Below are positions 19,401-25,964 of a stretch of DNA of 64,000 bases, one piece after another. How positions within the stretch are numbered: position 1 is the first letter of the stretch; each line of letters opens with the position of its first letter. The stretch spans positions 62,001 through 126,000 of the forward strand of contig JAFWYA010000033.1 in the NCBI GenBank assembly GCA_017517815.1. Direction: 5' to 3'. The notes under the pieces were generated by a model. It was not told the origin of the DNA. It was given only the letters and a program-made list of their open reading frames with translations, and did no database searches. The DNA is from Clostridia bacterium. Its GTDB lineage: Bacteria > Bacillota_A > Clostridia > Christensenellales > Aristaeellaceae. A program made the translations under genes and the position numbers.

Positions 19401-22400
19401 CTAATCATCCCAGTCAGACGGCTTCGGATGCAAAGGAAGCCTTCCCGGAAATGGCCACAGGTGAAACCTATGCGCTGGCTGATGTGAGCGAAATGACCAG
19501 CGGTACCATCATCAACACCCTTGATGACACCACCACCTTTGCCGGACGCAAGGTGTGGGAGCGCATTCCCAGCGGCTTCAGCATGAGCGATCTGCCCGAC
19601 CTGAAGATCATCCTTCAGCGCAAGGTTGCCAATGAAGAAAATGAAGAATTTGAAACCGTAACGTTCGATTCGCTCATTGCGCCGGATCTGCAGTACCTGT
19701 TTGAAAAGTACACGCCCAATACCCCAACGGCGGAAACGACCACGGGTACCAAAGCGCTGGAACGCTATGACGTGTATGGCCGAGAGTACGAGTACATGGT
19801 CGTCGAAGAGGTCATCCCGCCGGAAGGTCAGGAAGTTGACTTCAACACAGACAAGTTCTTCACCTACTATTCGTTCAGCTACGCTGACGAGGGTACGAAC
19901 CGCAACATCAAAAACACCCTGACGGGCGGCCATCAGGCCCAGTTTGAGATTAACAAGAAATGGGATTGGGGTCACCTGCGGGGCGATATAGATGGTCAGG
20001 AGAACCGGCCCAAGGTTACCTTCACCCTCACGCAGACTTATCAGGGCGGCACAGAAGCACTGAGCACCTGGACCAAGGTCATCGACACAGGTACAATCAA
20101 CAAGGGTGAAGACGATTACGAATATACTCCCACCAGCCCCGCTGGCGCTGAATGGACCAATGCGACCCATCAAAACGTCAGCTGGCCGCAGGGCGAAACC
20201 GCAACCGATTTTCCATACTACGCGCCTGACGGACGACTGTATACCTACACCATTACCGAGACCATCGAGGGTGGTGCCGATATTGCCAGCAGTTACACGG
20301 TGTATGCGGATGGAACGCCCGTCAACCCCTCTGATGACGGTAGTTATCTGGTGTACAGCAGCGACAAAGACCTTTCTTACGGCATGAGCAATCAGACGTA
20401 CCGTAAGTCTGTGTCTGTTGAAAATAACTACAATGAAGGCTACAAATCTCTGAAGGCTACCAAGGTATGGGAAGGCGACACGGCTGAGCATCTGAAGCAG
20501 TACCGTCCTGAAGTGGCCAGCGCTACAACCAACAGCAACGAACAGCCTGAAACCATTGCCTACCTGTTCTACCGCAGTGTGAAGGGCGACGAGAAAAAAA
20601 CTAAGCTTAATAAGTTGCTGGATGAGGGAGACGCCGGTGCTTCCATCGTATGGGAGGATAACGGCGACAACACCTGGACCTGCACCTTCACGGCCAAAGA
20701 ACAGTATCTGCCGCAGTATACTCCCATGGGTGAAAAGTATGTGTACACCTTCGAGGAGAAACTCAGCAGCGCAATTGCCGCTAACTACGACCAATCTGCC
20801 GATGGTACTGTGGCTGTTGGCGGTACCATCACCAACACCCTGCGCACCCTCAAAACCAACGTGCAGAAGAACTGGGTGGAGCCCGATAACGACACCAGTG
20901 TACGACCTGCAAGCGTGAATGTGAAGCTGCAGCGCAAGATCAGCACCGATACGGGCTGGACAGACGTGCCCGCCGTGGCTGCTGAGCTGTCTGATGCGAA
21001 CCAGTGGGAGTATACCCACCCGGACGACCTGCCCTGCTACGATCTTGACGGCAAGGCCTACACCTACCGCTGGGTAGAGCTGGTTGATGAAAATGTGGTT
21101 GAAAACAACGGCATTACGCCCACCTACAAGGTGAGCTACTCCACCACCGGCATCGACGGCAATGCTGCAGATACCGGCAGCCAGAACACTGTAACGATTA
21201 CCAACACGCTGCGTACCTTCAAGCTGAAGCTTACCAAGGAATGGGATCACAGCGCGCTGGGCGATTACCAGTACAAGCGGCCCGAAGACATTACGCTTAC
21301 GCTGCACCGCAGGGCTGGTACGGTCGTTGACGAGCAGTACACAAAGGCTATCACGCTTACAGCCCAAAATCTCACGGGCAAAGATGTGGGAGAGCAGGAC
21401 GGTACCACTGTGACCGATCTGACCACCTGGTCTGTCGAGGTAAAGGATCTTCCCGCATATGATGTGAACGGCACTGCCTACACCTACTATGCGACTGAGG
21501 AAGCCATGAACGGTTATACCGGCATCCTGACCTCCAACGAGACAACTGCTGGCGAGAATGTTGCGGGCAATGACGCCGACAGCAGCAAGCCTGTGCCTGA
21601 ACTGGAACTGCGCAACAAGCTGGTACCCACACAAATCAGCGCGGTGAAGGCCTGGCCGCAGGGCAATGCATTTGAAGAGGCCACCCGTCCTGAAAAGGTT
21701 ACGCTGACGCTTCAGCAGAAGGTGGGCGAGGACGGTACCTTCGCTGATGTGAAGAAAGCCACGGCGGCTTCTGTCTCCGTTACGGCCAACGCTGTCAGGC
21801 CGGATTATGCCGTCAGCTTCAGCGGCCTGCCCCAGTACACCCGCGACGGTACGCAGATCTTCTACCGCATCATCGAGCATGCTGCCAGTGTGCCCAATGG
21901 CTACATTGCGCAAAATGGTGGCGTGGCCGAGGATAAGAACGGCACGCTCGCTATCACCAACGAGCTTGACGAGATCAATATCTCTGTCATCAAGCGCTGG
22001 ATGGGCGACAACGAAACCGTACGCCCGAACATCAATCTTGAACTATGGCGCAAGGTAAATGAGAAACCCGAGGCCGCGCACCAGCATGTGGGAACGTTTG
22101 AAAACATTGAGGCTGGAAAGAAGTATACGTGGAGCCACCTGCCCCGCTATGGCGGTACTGGCAGCGAAACCAACGGCGTTGTCAGCGGCAGGCGCGACCG
22201 GTTTGTGTACTATATCAAGGAGGTTTTCACAGACAGTTCATTTGACTCCAGCCGTTACTACACCACTCAGACGACAAAGGAAAGCGTAACTGGTTCCAGC
22301 CAACTGTTCATGCTCGAAAGCGCTGACGTCATTATGACCAACAAGCTCCAGCCCATCCGACTGGTGGTTGTCAAGCAGTGGGATCATGGCACGCTGGGAG

Positions 22401-25400
22401 ATTACGCTTACGAACGTCCTAAAGAACTGACCATTACACTGCAGCGCAGAGTCAATGAAACGGTTGACCCCAGCTTCAGCAAGCAGATCCAACTGGTGAA
22501 GACTAGTACCGAGAATGGTAACTCTAGGGACCCGGGCGAGACCAAGTGGGAATCTGTCTGCGAGGACGACCTGGAGGCGTACGACGCGGCGGGCAATGAG
22601 TACACCTATTTCATCACCGAAGATGAAATGCCCGGCTACACGCTTGATCCCAGCCAGAGCGAAATCAAGGCAGACTCGAGCGGTATGGTAGGCGGTGAGA
22701 ATAAGATCAGTGGTACCGTTACGCTGAAGAACACCCTCAGGACCACCGATGTAAAGGCGAAGAAGCTGTGGCCTGAAAACAACGCAAACGAAGCGGAGCA
22801 GCGCCCTGAAAAGGTGACGCTCACTCTGCAGTCGAAACTGGAAGGCCAGACGGATGATCAGTTTGCTGACGTACTCAGCAAAAACGATTCCGTCGTTGTG
22901 AAGACAGCTGTGGCCCCTGCCTACGAAGTGACCTTTGAAAAGCTGCCTGTCTGTGATAAAAACGGCACGAAGATCGTGTACCGTGTTGTCGAAAAGCAGG
23001 CGCATATCCCCGACGGCTATGTCAAAACAGCAGATCTGATCAGTACGCTCAATGGTGATACGCATGAGATCACCAATACCTTCGATCCCATCAGCATTTC
23101 TGCAAAGAAGACCTGGGCAGGCGATACGGCCAACAAGGCGGAGCTGCCTGTGATCGATCTGCAGCTCTGGCGCAGGATCGACGGCGAGGATGATTCAGAC
23201 GAACTGGTGGCCACGCAGACCAACGCGCAGCCTGACACACTGTATACCTGGGACAATCTTCCCACGCATACCGGCCTTGGAACCGAAACAGACGAGCTTG
23301 TAAGCGGTACGCGCAGCCAGTATATGTACTATGTACGCGAGAGGTACGCTGACAAAGCCGAAGCCGACCGCTACACGCCCACGCAGGCGCTTGTGTCCGG
23401 CACATCCGGCGCGACCGGCGGTGAACAGAACGAACACGAACTCGCCGTCGCAAATACGGCTGAAGTGCTGCTGACCAATACTCTCAAGCCCTTCCAGCTT
23501 ATCATTGAAAAGAACTGGAAGGATGGCGAACTCCACAGCCTCATCCGTCCGGATGACCTGCAGGTGGAACTGTGGCGTTATACCATCGATGAGAATGCTG
23601 CTGAAAAGGTGAACGGCGTTGACCTTACCTGGGTCAAGCCGGAAACTGCAGCGGCCGACGATGTGTGGACCATCAGCGTGTCCAATCTGCCTGTGTATGA
23701 CGAAAACGGCAGTGAATACACCTACTTCGTGAAGGAGGCTATTCCTGACGGCTACGAAAGCAGCGGCGTTTCCAACAAGCTGCCTGCGGATAACTACGCC
23801 GGCAATATGGACGATGACGAAAATGCCGCGGTGCTGATGCTGACCAACACTGTGACCACGCTGGAACGTCATGCCGACAAGCTATGGCATGATGACAACA
23901 CCACCGATGTGCAGCACGACTGGACGGGGTACCGTCCCGCGCAGGTGACACTGGAACTGCAGTATACTCTCACGCCTGATAACGACGCCAGCTGGCAGCC
24001 TGCAGGCGAAGCGGTAGGCGTTGCAGCTGACAGGACGGCGCAGACGGTTAACGTTGACCAGTACAACGGCACAGTGGTTCCCGCCGGCAGCACATACGGC
24101 TTCAGCTGGCTCAACCTGCCGACGCATATTCTGGAAGGCGGTACCGCCAAACCGGTTTCCTACCGTGTTGTTGAAAAGAACGTTGCCAATGGCTACGAGG
24201 ACGCTTACGTACTGGAAGGCAACGTCGTCACGGTAGACAACACGCTGAAGCTCACCACTCATCCCGTAACAAAAGTTTGGGTGGACGAGGACAACCGCTA
24301 CGGCATCCGCCCGGCGGAACTGATCGTCACGCTGCAAAGCACGGCGGAGGATAACCCGACGGCCTGGCAGGACGTAAAGGATTCCTCCGACAAGGTGCTC
24401 ACAATCAAGCTCAGCGAAGCCAACCAGTGGAGCGGTACCTTTGAAGACCTGCCCGAAGTGAATGCAGACGGCAAAAAGCTGCTGTACCGTGCTGTGGAAC
24501 ATGAGGTTCCCACTGGTTACAAAGCAACCCAGACCGATGAATCTACCCTGACCAACACGCTGGATTCGCTCATCCTGAGCGGAAGCAAGCGCTGGAGCGA
24601 CTGGGATAACCAGTATGGCGTACGTCCTGAGCAGATCACACTGATCGTGCTGGCCAACGGCAAGCCGCTTGCACCGCAGCCGCAGATCACCTTTGAGGTG
24701 GATACGGCCGACAGCAATGTGTGGACCTATGTGACCGCACAGCTGCCCAAGTACGTGCCTGAAATGAAGAATGGCGTGCTTACCCTGACCGAAGCGGTTT
24801 ATACCGTGAAGGAAGAGTACGTAAGCGGTTATCGTACCGAGCAGGATACCGTGGCCACTGCGCCCGGCACACAGCAGGATACGCTTGCAGCGGAGGAAAT
24901 TCTCAACGAACTGTCCTGCCTGCTGGAGATCGACAACGTAACGGCCAACGCGGCACACTCCGGCCTGACCAATGCAGGCGGCTTCGTAGGCGTGGCGGAA
25001 AACGGAGCGACGATTCGCGATATGGATCCCTACATTGCAAGCAAGCTGTATGTATCCTGGAAGAACGAAGGCGAATGGATGCATGATGCCGGTTTCACCG
25101 TGCGCTACCAGGATCATGGCGCTGAGACCTTCCAGACCATCACGGTGGCAGATATCAGCGATCTGTCCGCAATGCGGGCTGTGTATCCCGATGCTGCGCT
25201 GCAGGTGCTTGAAGATGGTACCCGCAGGCTGACCCTTGCCAAAGACCCCAGCGGCATGCCGTACAAGACGCGCGTGGAGGTGCAGTTCCTGCCCACCATC
25301 GCGGTGGAAAATACCACGTACCGCAACCGCTTTGGCTCCGTTGCTGTTAAGGACGGCAAGTACAGTGCAAAGTACGACGGACGCTATGTGAAGCAAACGG

Positions 25401-25825
25401 TTTACGGCGACGCGCAGGAAGGCTTCATCGCCGATCTGGATCATTTGCAGATCGGTCCGGTGGGCAGCGTTGACGGCCAGTATCTGCTCAACACAGGCGC
25501 CACCTACCTCAAGCCCGGAAAGAATGGCAGCTTCAGCTGTGCGATCACCCTTGAAATCGCTGGCAGGGAAGAAACTGTAACCGTCAGCGGCAAGGTGGAT
25601 GTGCGCGAGCGCAACGCTTACGGCGAACCTGTGCGTATTACGGTTACCGTGTTCGACATGCCTGCATGTCTGGATATCGGCATTCCCTTCGAAATTGACA
25701 GCATTCCTGACACAATCGCCAAGACTGGCGACCCGCTCTACATCGCGCTGGGTGTAACCGGCGGATGCGGGCTGGGATTGCTGCTGCTGTTTATCCTGAA
25801 CAAGCGCAAAAAACAGAAGGGTTAA
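10403..25825 (+). CDS. Giant multi-domain Cna-B-type surface adhesin, sortase-anchored
   Basis: About 5140 residues. The start at 10403 is chosen because AAGGAG (10388) is 9 nt upstream and yields a normal signal peptide (cleavage near AYA-DGG). Order: a stalk of about 38 EPTA units (10529-10995); a compact possible SH3-like domain (about 11040-11340); a TATP-type linker (11343-11480); several beta-rich modules including four ~100-residue FTVxF repeats; about 24 Cna-B-like modules of 350-400 bp (15150-24900), each opening K-x-W and ending near TNTL; a unique C-terminal domain; and the sorting signal IAKTGD, a hydrophobic helix and NKRKKQKG. Cna-B folds act as rigid, often isopeptide-stabilised stalks, so a long adhesive fibre is inferred. 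Modules 21.2-23.9 kb form a three-module super-repeat. The gene is divergent from the class B sortase. Confidence 0.9.
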   Translation: MMNLKRVTALLLAAMMFFSPFENMPLSAWNYAYADGGSGEGTEPTAEPTAEPTAEPTAEPTAEPTAEPTAEPTAEPTAEPTAEPTAEPTAEPTAEPTAEPTAEPTAESTAEPTAEPTAEPTAEPTAEPTAEPTAEPTAEPTAEPTAEPTAEPTAEPTAEPTAEPTAEPTAEPTAEPTAEPTAEPTAEPTAEPTSEPTATPTAVPTAEPAEVPAPQVGYAWLRAGSGVYENISLSKASRLGTVSENSAIYIISKSEGTDEYDTALFACFYEGEVLFAYAADTRIREMSADDMAYYAGTSTGYEYDAQPLHRLYMEPQATATPEVTATPEPTATPDPTATPTVEPTPTPTAEPTPTPVPVETRHITFGVKWDDNENADDTRPSVLGVAITAHRPQGDEIISSNQGIFSADTSTTVTYGFMDEAYVAGTTYTVSLLTGELPFYYRVMGSASADIGGDYNGVVFQLALGNPNRGVMMLAKKPDQLTTCEYAFNIRIDAGDAEITSGMLSREDIIKLIKVKDDNVSIHVDPVDQLNYRVKVKANADDTLTVGMDELKIQMQQQANIKLSPEPRSFSLPENDSITVVYSRANVDPDPKPIVSRLIPFSIVWDKPEEYAELIVPDQLAVTAENGALSGPVINGSTWVYTLTDDTPGENEDYPVVLPDVAGFARSAEGTVNVTDGQVITYKAAEKKFSFTVSFDNKGHSEAALGDQAIADAVSVTCGDVSRTPGVARQDNGSFAVSFTGIEGLDYTVAMGAVDADPSENEVKVSAVSQGSLAGGDLAYTYTVPEKEYTFTVSLDDQGHSEVSLTADAVAEAVAVKCGDAVKTPAVVQQVDGSFAVSFKGVEGMGYSVSTADIDIDSSEKEQKIAATSSGSLAENNLVCTYTVPEKKYGFTVLFRDNGNTKAALTAEEIANALSVTCNGVTKTPDVAEQADGSFAVSFTGVEGWDYTVSMNGVDIDPTDKEWKAEAVSSGSLAEGTLAYTITAPHPRKFTLMANWLKQENAQQPEIAVTVTRDGEESFIAVQSSENPNVYQAMDNWPVDGAVYSYSVEGFHGYSLTPPAMQNDQATFTLIQQGEYTFFIDWNESEWTQQEGFVSQIPAVTDFASLSPYLKLNHDGTISVKMNTANAVTSVRATEALFNADGTSFELTADYAASVSVDAASSYTWLFDNGNAGTLTNGEHVVATLVKDVSIPFTVRFDKDSVYLPELSVPTGELTFGTTVNGSTVNVVNGQYMLTHENAQAPAQYAVIPPDVDGFTHDPSVILAADGSTEVVYKADTEDITFRVKFDSNGNLLAETSQYTVAQAVDVRYGNQQKNFSVGTQDGMFVVTFKGVKGLDYTVVAEAMDIDPSDAEYKVMPTTSGSLETGDLLYTYTSPAPKTFVINGKWLDGEPDVPAEAAEITVTRTAGETEVSLTANYADGKWTVIDYWPVEGAEYTIDDQAIPVPDGYVYQGSDLTLGDENEITFLKQTDFDFSIKWLDSGSEDARPQITAENISTYFTLYRKTETGDAEVVGWDGVKTDGSAFSLKDLPAANENDEAYQYYAVATDMLQSTSADLGEYTHTYPEGQSVLYDGDELTSELSKTFTFVLTWDDKGYTDLRPTAPELSLNCNGDAAASYTLTGPDANWQYTVVVRQPDADGEYTINAGDVNYFDPEVESAPVSLTDSTSNVVAYVADEQEIPLYTISVTVDKGINEYVPTITPEEIKALIGLEDTVAASKLELQSTAKEGAKTIYTYQFHGVQQSYSVEMGKLTVADDVSCFVPHEHSAVLTPDKITASFTYTAIPDNTVKYQINWNDNNNSHGYRPGTDEPVFELQFKDPDGEWTTITGVTVVENGNSWSVEYVDKLPESANREYQIILKDQPEYQGLEGAGVSGLVVKPAVSTDPGSMKDIPVTTYQKPEPQTVVFEIDWNDGLDQFGTRPESSELDWWIEYYDEESASWKKLEDLNADNTADAAISYQITGSSPSTWVCSFTDEWPLDRQYRVANAAPHNDASTPNKDYMFTGDPLPAAQEARTFELNVDQTDPTVISFTALKDFTFDVEWNDHSGEAARPKLSPDTMDTYFTLGYDCGGTSGALSWAAGDTTTSTVENADHSPHATTQVVGGSLPAFNADGLPYTYYAKPTEGYVSQNKTLGEYEHEVKNPGNYVNDTSRVYDSGAIESTLKGTTTFQITKKWLDEENTARPTVEFRLFRFAVDRGHDVSALSPVPGASVLVIPGGEKLRDENGNIINSEEVQLKDASGNPVVLDRYDENGHEYVYYAYESLNPIGHYKSYIDNGTLPEGVKSDSAGGTQYVFNNAVVTNKLDHPANPKVTKKFIAPAIQGMDMNSTVTFELQRRLAGSEDEWVKVDLGENGGVYGGFTSEKMTQTFTEANQPLYDERGDMYEYRFIETGMSLTINNKTVSSESGAVPSPEEIKEGKNEYQVGDHIFIIEYGEQDGVPLVKNTLKGETKLRIVKDWNADLPDGAIGTITIHMTCRSDDPERNTDDEDFIVKEAHLGETSSTVTASISGTDLVLEGSGDFEYLLTKLPRYDEKGYLYTYYIKEISCSVTAADGSKPDYSFKDLTYDEPVNEPKTATLLNVATGNGGTELSFEVEKVWNDDGDAEHRGPVRLQLSYTKPATQETEVVATLGMNPYAISTFSLTPEAGTTDIYVIDEDTQWWGLIKHYVSPDELAADPGRGERKNYHIKELSIDRFTPNEFGIIQTDEHYYTVGYVTDLPGRVSGAGSLTRIINTRVGDVTINVTKNWYLGDLMLKFPNLTGLEAVFDVYANGVKIDDSNYTSYFYTTVDAEGNAIANPVTADSVSIHVPYTANVAVQGTGSIGPLRKYDNQGRFINYTVVESKILYNGQDVTTGLTLNLNGEDVYFPIARSAGAQEHTVGEQHTNDTISRDFTNLLASSENLFVNKVWRDPGNVKRPDIILRLYRTMDMNLDGKPDADQTYQHVADLKWSTGTEQNRWHWHCGFGSFPLYNEYGYKYIYFVEEEIAQSGTLYQTSYYNGANHPSQTASDAKEAFPEMATGETYALADVSEMTSGTIINTLDDTTTFAGRKVWERIPSGFSMSDLPDLKIILQRKVANEENEEFETVTFDSLIAPDLQYLFEKYTPNTPTAETTTGTKALERYDVYGREYEYMVVEEVIPPEGQEVDFNTDKFFTYYSFSYADEGTNRNIKNTLTGGHQAQFEINKKWDWGHLRGDIDGQENRPKVTFTLTQTYQGGTEALSTWTKVIDTGTINKGEDDYEYTPTSPAGAEWTNATHQNVSWPQGETATDFPYYAPDGRLYTYTITETIEGGADIASSYTVYADGTPVNPSDDGSYLVYSSDKDLSYGMSNQTYRKSVSVENNYNEGYKSLKATKVWEGDTAEHLKQYRPEVASATTNSNEQPETIAYLFYRSVKGDEKKTKLNKLLDEGDAGASIVWEDNGDNTWTCTFTAKEQYLPQYTPMGEKYVYTFEEKLSSAIAANYDQSADGTVAVGGTITNTLRTLKTNVQKNWVEPDNDTSVRPASVNVKLQRKISTDTGWTDVPAVAAELSDANQWEYTHPDDLPCYDLDGKAYTYRWVELVDENVVENNGITPTYKVSYSTTGIDGNAADTGSQNTVTITNTLRTFKLKLTKEWDHSALGDYQYKRPEDITLTLHRRAGTVVDEQYTKAITLTAQNLTGKDVGEQDGTTVTDLTTWSVEVKDLPAYDVNGTAYTYYATEEAMNGYTGILTSNETTAGENVAGNDADSSKPVPELELRNKLVPTQISAVKAWPQGNAFEEATRPEKVTLTLQQKVGEDGTFADVKKATAASVSVTANAVRPDYAVSFSGLPQYTRDGTQIFYRIIEHAASVPNGYIAQNGGVAEDKNGTLAITNELDEINISVIKRWMGDNETVRPNINLELWRKVNEKPEAAHQHVGTFENIEAGKKYTWSHLPRYGGTGSETNGVVSGRRDRFVYYIKEVFTDSSFDSSRYYTTQTTKESVTGSSQLFMLESADVIMTNKLQPIRLVVVKQWDHGTLGDYAYERPKELTITLQRRVNETVDPSFSKQIQLVKTSTENGNSRDPGETKWESVCEDDLEAYDAAGNEYTYFITEDEMPGYTLDPSQSEIKADSSGMVGGENKISGTVTLKNTLRTTDVKAKKLWPENNANEAEQRPEKVTLTLQSKLEGQTDDQFADVLSKNDSVVVKTAVAPAYEVTFEKLPVCDKNGTKIVYRVVEKQAHIPDGYVKTADLISTLNGDTHEITNTFDPISISAKKTWAGDTANKAELPVIDLQLWRRIDGEDDSDELVATQTNAQPDTLYTWDNLPTHTGLGTETDELVSGTRSQYMYYVRERYADKAEADRYTPTQALVSGTSGATGGEQNEHELAVANTAEVLLTNTLKPFQLIIEKNWKDGELHSLIRPDDLQVELWRYTIDENAAEKVNGVDLTWVKPETAAADDVWTISVSNLPVYDENGSEYTYFVKEAIPDGYESSGVSNKLPADNYAGNMDDDENAAVLMLTNTVTTLERHADKLWHDDNTTDVQHDWTGYRPAQVTLELQYTLTPDNDASWQPAGEAVGVAADRTAQTVNVDQYNGTVVPAGSTYGFSWLNLPTHILEGGTAKPVSYRVVEKNVANGYEDAYVLEGNVVTVDNTLKLTTHPVTKVWVDEDNRYGIRPAELIVTLQSTAEDNPTAWQDVKDSSDKVLTIKLSEANQWSGTFEDLPEVNADGKKLLYRAVEHEVPTGYKATQTDESTLTNTLDSLILSGSKRWSDWDNQYGVRPEQITLIVLANGKPLAPQPQITFEVDTADSNVWTYVTAQLPKYVPEMKNGVLTLTEAVYTVKEEYVSGYRTEQDTVATAPGTQQDTLAAEEILNELSCLLEIDNVTANAAHSGLTNAGGFVGVAENGATIRDMDPYIASKLYVSWKNEGEWMHDAGFTVRYQDHGAETFQTITVADISDLSAMRAVYPDAALQVLEDGTRRLTLAKDPSGMPYKTRVEVQFLPTIAVENTTYRNRFGSVAVKDGKYSAKYDGRYVKQTVYGDAQEGFIADLDHLQIGPVGSVDGQYLLNTGATYLKPGKNGSFSCAITLEIAGREETVTVSGKVDVRERNAYGEPVRITVTVFDMPACLDIGIPFEIDSIPDTIAKTGDPLYIALGVTGGCGLGLLLLFILNKRKKQKG
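10529..10995 (+). repeat. EPTA-encoding 12-bp tandem repeat
   Basis: About 38 consecutive 12-bp units encode Glu-Pro-Thr-Ala, with one unit reading ESTA. Third-base choices vary freely (GAG/GAA, CCC/CCG/CCT, ACG/ACT/ACC, GCC/GCT/GCG), so DNA identity between units is lower than protein identity. The reverse strand is open as an AVGS repeat, which is only a shadow. Confidence 0.95.
12461..14535 (+). repeat. Four ~100-residue repeats inside the giant adhesin
   Basis: Three tandem copies (about 12461, 12762 and 13060) and a separated fourth (about 14236) share FTVxF opening strands, a [DN]xGxxxA turn, GSFAVSF[TK]GV[EK]G in the middle, DIDPS/DxxP and a SGSL..YTYT ending, each about 300 bp. They differ from the downstream Cna-B modules. 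Family assignment is uncertain. Confidence 0.8.
21215..23860 (+). repeat. Three-module super-repeat (A-B-C, A-B-C, A') of Cna-B domains
   Basis: Module A opens EWDHSALGDYQYKRPED at 21.2 kb, QWDHGTLGDYAYERPKE at 22.35 kb and NWKDGELHSLIRPDD at 23.5 kb. Module B opens AWPQGNAFEEATRPEKV and LWPENNANEAEQRPEKV. Module C opens RWMGDNETVRPNI and TWAGDTANKAELPVI. The period is about 1.11-1.14 kb, showing duplication of a triple-module block rather than of single modules. Confidence 0.85.
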
Positions 25826-25834
25826 TCAAAACCA

Positions 25835-25864
25835 AACGGCCTCCTTTTCAGGAGGCCGTTTTTT
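25835..25864 (+). terminator. Intrinsic terminator after the giant adhesin
   Basis: The arms AACGGCCTCC and GGAGGCCGTT surround TTTTCA and lead into a T-run, ten bases after the adhesin stop. Confidence 0.93.
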
Positions 25865-25964
25865 GATATCCATGCTTTTGGAAAGGGAAAAAGCCGGCGC
25901 ATGCCGAACTAATAATAGAATCGGCATTTTGCGGATCGTGCAAAAGCAAGGAGCTGTATAAATT

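Noticed and set aside
17255..21913. A 1552-residue open frame on the minus strand inside the giant adhesin (and one of 1139 residues at 13790-17209)
   Set aside because: They lie antisense to a clearly coding, repeated gene with signal and anchor. Their translations have no domains, and the long open frames follow from the codon bias of the sense strand.
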